A stretch of 22,923 nucleotides of DNA from Phycisphaerae bacterium SM23_33. Lineage in GTDB: Bacteria > Planctomycetota > Phycisphaerae > SM23-33. The DNA is taken from contig LJUF01000006.1 of NCBI GenBank assembly GCA_001303665.1, forward strand, positions 1 through 22,923. Reading direction: 5' to 3'. Numbering within the stretch: position 1 is the first letter of the stretch; every line of letters starts with the position of its first letter. Below, piece by piece: positions 21,595-22,923 of this stretch. Position numbers and translations under genes: made by a program. Under the pieces are notes generated by a model. That model was not told the DNA's origin and searched no databases. It worked only from the letters and a program-made list of their open reading frames with translations.

Positions 21595-22621
21595 ATGTCA
21601 AGGAAGCTCGGTTGTCTGGCGCTGGTGTCGTTTGTTTGTCTGATGGTTTGGGCCGGACCGGCCGCTGGCGTTCCCTGGGGCTACTCGGCCGGGAGCATCC
21701 ACGGGGCCGACGGCGGCGTGTGGGCCCTGGCCTACGCCTCTGACGGGACGCTGTACGTCACGGACGCCGCCAGCGGCGATGTCGTAGCGATCGCGCCGGG
21801 CGGGGCGCGCTCAACGCTGACGGTCAGCGGGGCCAGCCTGGTAAGCGTCGGCGGGGTGTGCGTCAGCCCCGACGGCTCGGTCCTCTACGTCACCGATAAC
21901 AAGGGCTGGGGCGACGGCAACGGCGACCTGTACGCCGTCTCCCTTGCCACCGGGGCCACCACCACGCTGATCGCCGGGATGGACGCCATTGAAAACGTGG
22001 CCCGGCCTCGGTCTTGGAGGCCTGTACCAGGTGGTCTACGACAATGACGGCGGGGCGTACAGCGCGGTTCCGGTCGTGACCGGGCTGGACTTCGCCGCCG
22101 GGCTGGGCTTCGATTCGGCCGGCGACCTGATCTACCAGCAGGCGGCAACCTATTCGTTCATCGGCGAGGTGTACCGGCTGGGCGTCACCGAGCAGGGCGG
22201 CGGGCTCAGCTTCGCCACCCCGGAATTGCTGGCCACGGGGCTGGTCGCCGCTTACGACCTGGCCGTGGACGGGGAGGACGACGTCTTCGTCACCGGCTCC
22301 GGCGGGGTGTATGAGCTGGACCGCGACGGCGGCGGCGGCTTCACCGGCACGGCCACGCTGTTCGACGCCCACGGGTTCTCCACCGAGATTGCCTTCGTCG
22401 CCGGGGCAGGCCCGTTTCAGCCAGGGGCCGGATATGACGGCGGGCATCTGACCTTTGTCCCCGAGTACGCCAGTGTGTTCTTGACCGACGTCACCACCGT
22501 GCCCGAGCCGGTGATGCTGTGTCTGCTGGCGTTTGGGGCGATGCCGGCCCTGACTCGCCGCGGACCCTCTCGACGGCGCGGCGCCGGCGCGCGGGGAGGG
22601 GAGCAAAGATGGGGCGAGTGA
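21595..22621 (+). CDS. PEP-CTERM-sorted beta-propeller-like surface protein, frameshifted
   Basis: With one base removed from CCC at 22001-22003, this region encodes a 341-residue exported protein. It has a signal peptide (residues 1-24, LVSFVCLMVWAGPAAG). The body has NHL/SMP-30-like blade repeats such as LAYASDGTLYVTDAASGDV, CVSPDGSVLYVTDN, LGFDSAGDLIYQQ and LAVDGEDDVFVTGSGG. The C-terminus is a PEP-CTERM tail: VPEP, a hydrophobic helix and an Arg-rich end. As sequenced, the first frame stops at 22045-22047 after 150 residues and the rest is in the +1 frame. ATG 21595 follows AGGAGG. It is the first gene of the cobalamin-riboswitch transcript, so a role in B12 capture is inferred. Its exact family is not recognised. 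Confidence 0.7.
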
Positions 22622-22923
22622 GCCGAGCCATCCTGATGGGCCTGGCCCTGGCCTTGGCTGGCTCGGCCCAGGCCGGGCAGGCGGCGGCCCAGTTCTTCGC
22701 CTCGAGGGTCGTTGACTATTCCCCGGGCGTGGGCTACGAGCTGTTTCCCGACCCGCAGTTGGCCCTGGGCGGGCCCAGAGGCGGCGGCTGGCCGGTCGGC
22801 AGCCTCGACGTGGTGAGCCTGGGCGTGCAGGGCGAGCTGGTGCTGGGCTTCGTGCCGGGAGCGGCGATCACCGATGGGCAGGGGCCGGACCTGATCGTCT
22901 CCGAGAACGCCATGGCCCTCTCG
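22609..22923 (+). CDS. Exported surface protein, N-terminal part (runs off window)
   Basis: 105 codons are visible. A signal peptide (residues 1-23, ILMGLALALAGSAQAG) is followed by AAQFFASRVVDYSPGVGYEL, LALGGPRGGGWPVG, VSLGVQGELVLGF and ITDGQGPDLIVSENAM. The ending resembles the DGxGxDxxVFEN motif seen in secreted proteins of diverse Gram-negative bacteria, some annotated only as cell-surface protein; this link is from memory. The ATG is preceded by GGGGAGGGGAG and overlaps the upstream gene by 13 nt, so the two are translationally coupled and both under the cobalamin riboswitch. No function is known. Confidence 0.7.
   Translation, partial: MGRVSRAILMGLALALAGSAQAGQAAAQFFASRVVDYSPGVGYELFPDPQLALGGPRGGGWPVGSLDVVSLGVQGELVLGFVPGAAITDGQGPDLIVSENAMALS

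Overview
The window is about 22.9 kb of GC-rich DNA, most likely from a Planctomycetota bacterium of the Phycisphaerae type. The evidence is type IV prepilin-like proteins ending in an H-X9-DG motif, a PEP-CTERM sorting tail, a TspO homologue, a vWA secreted protein and lipoproteins in one high-GC genome. This placement is inferred from gene content; no rRNA marker is present and I see no tRNA or CRISPR array.

Layout. 1-191: 5' end of nadB (minus strand, cut by the window edge). 406-2518: promoter and two tandem, recently duplicated prepilin-like genes. 2633-3824: a DUF362/4Fe-4S protein with its own promoter. 3831-4820: a LysR regulator with a palindrome over its -10 box. 4991-5488: TspO. 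5558-6983 (minus): an aldo/keto reductase followed by a small four-helix membrane protein. 7202-8335: a secreted vWA protein. 8635-9921: a putative lipoprotein. 9922-10706: a gene-free stretch carrying fused remnants of two genes. 10707-13235: an MgtA-type P-type ATPase. 13356-14420 (minus): an M42 aminopeptidase. 14571-16336: larB and an NAD(P)HX dehydratase. 16420-21109: a sigma70-type promoter driving a compact run of a BtuF-like lipoprotein, BtuC-like permease, BtuD-like ATPase, ribF and an NrnA-like DHH phosphoesterase, with overlapping or closely spaced genes. 21146-21537: promoter, cobalamin riboswitch and intrinsic terminator. 21595-22923: two exported proteins under that riboswitch. 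The first is a propeller-like PEP-CTERM protein broken by a one-base frameshift; the second runs off the window.

Two things stand out. The first is the right end: a cobalamin riboswitch with readable, mutually exclusive terminator and antiterminator helices controls a PEP-CTERM beta-propeller-like surface protein and a second exported protein, directly after a B12-type ABC importer operon. I propose a surface vitamin B12 capture module, analogous in logic to the Bacteroides propeller BtuG but built on PEP-CTERM sorting. The second is the 9959-10255 scar, where a truncated copy of the M42 gene tail is joined to a truncated copy of the vWA gene tail at a 12-nt microhomology. Both intact relatives are still in the window, which suggests an ancient tandem duplication of the block followed by deletion.
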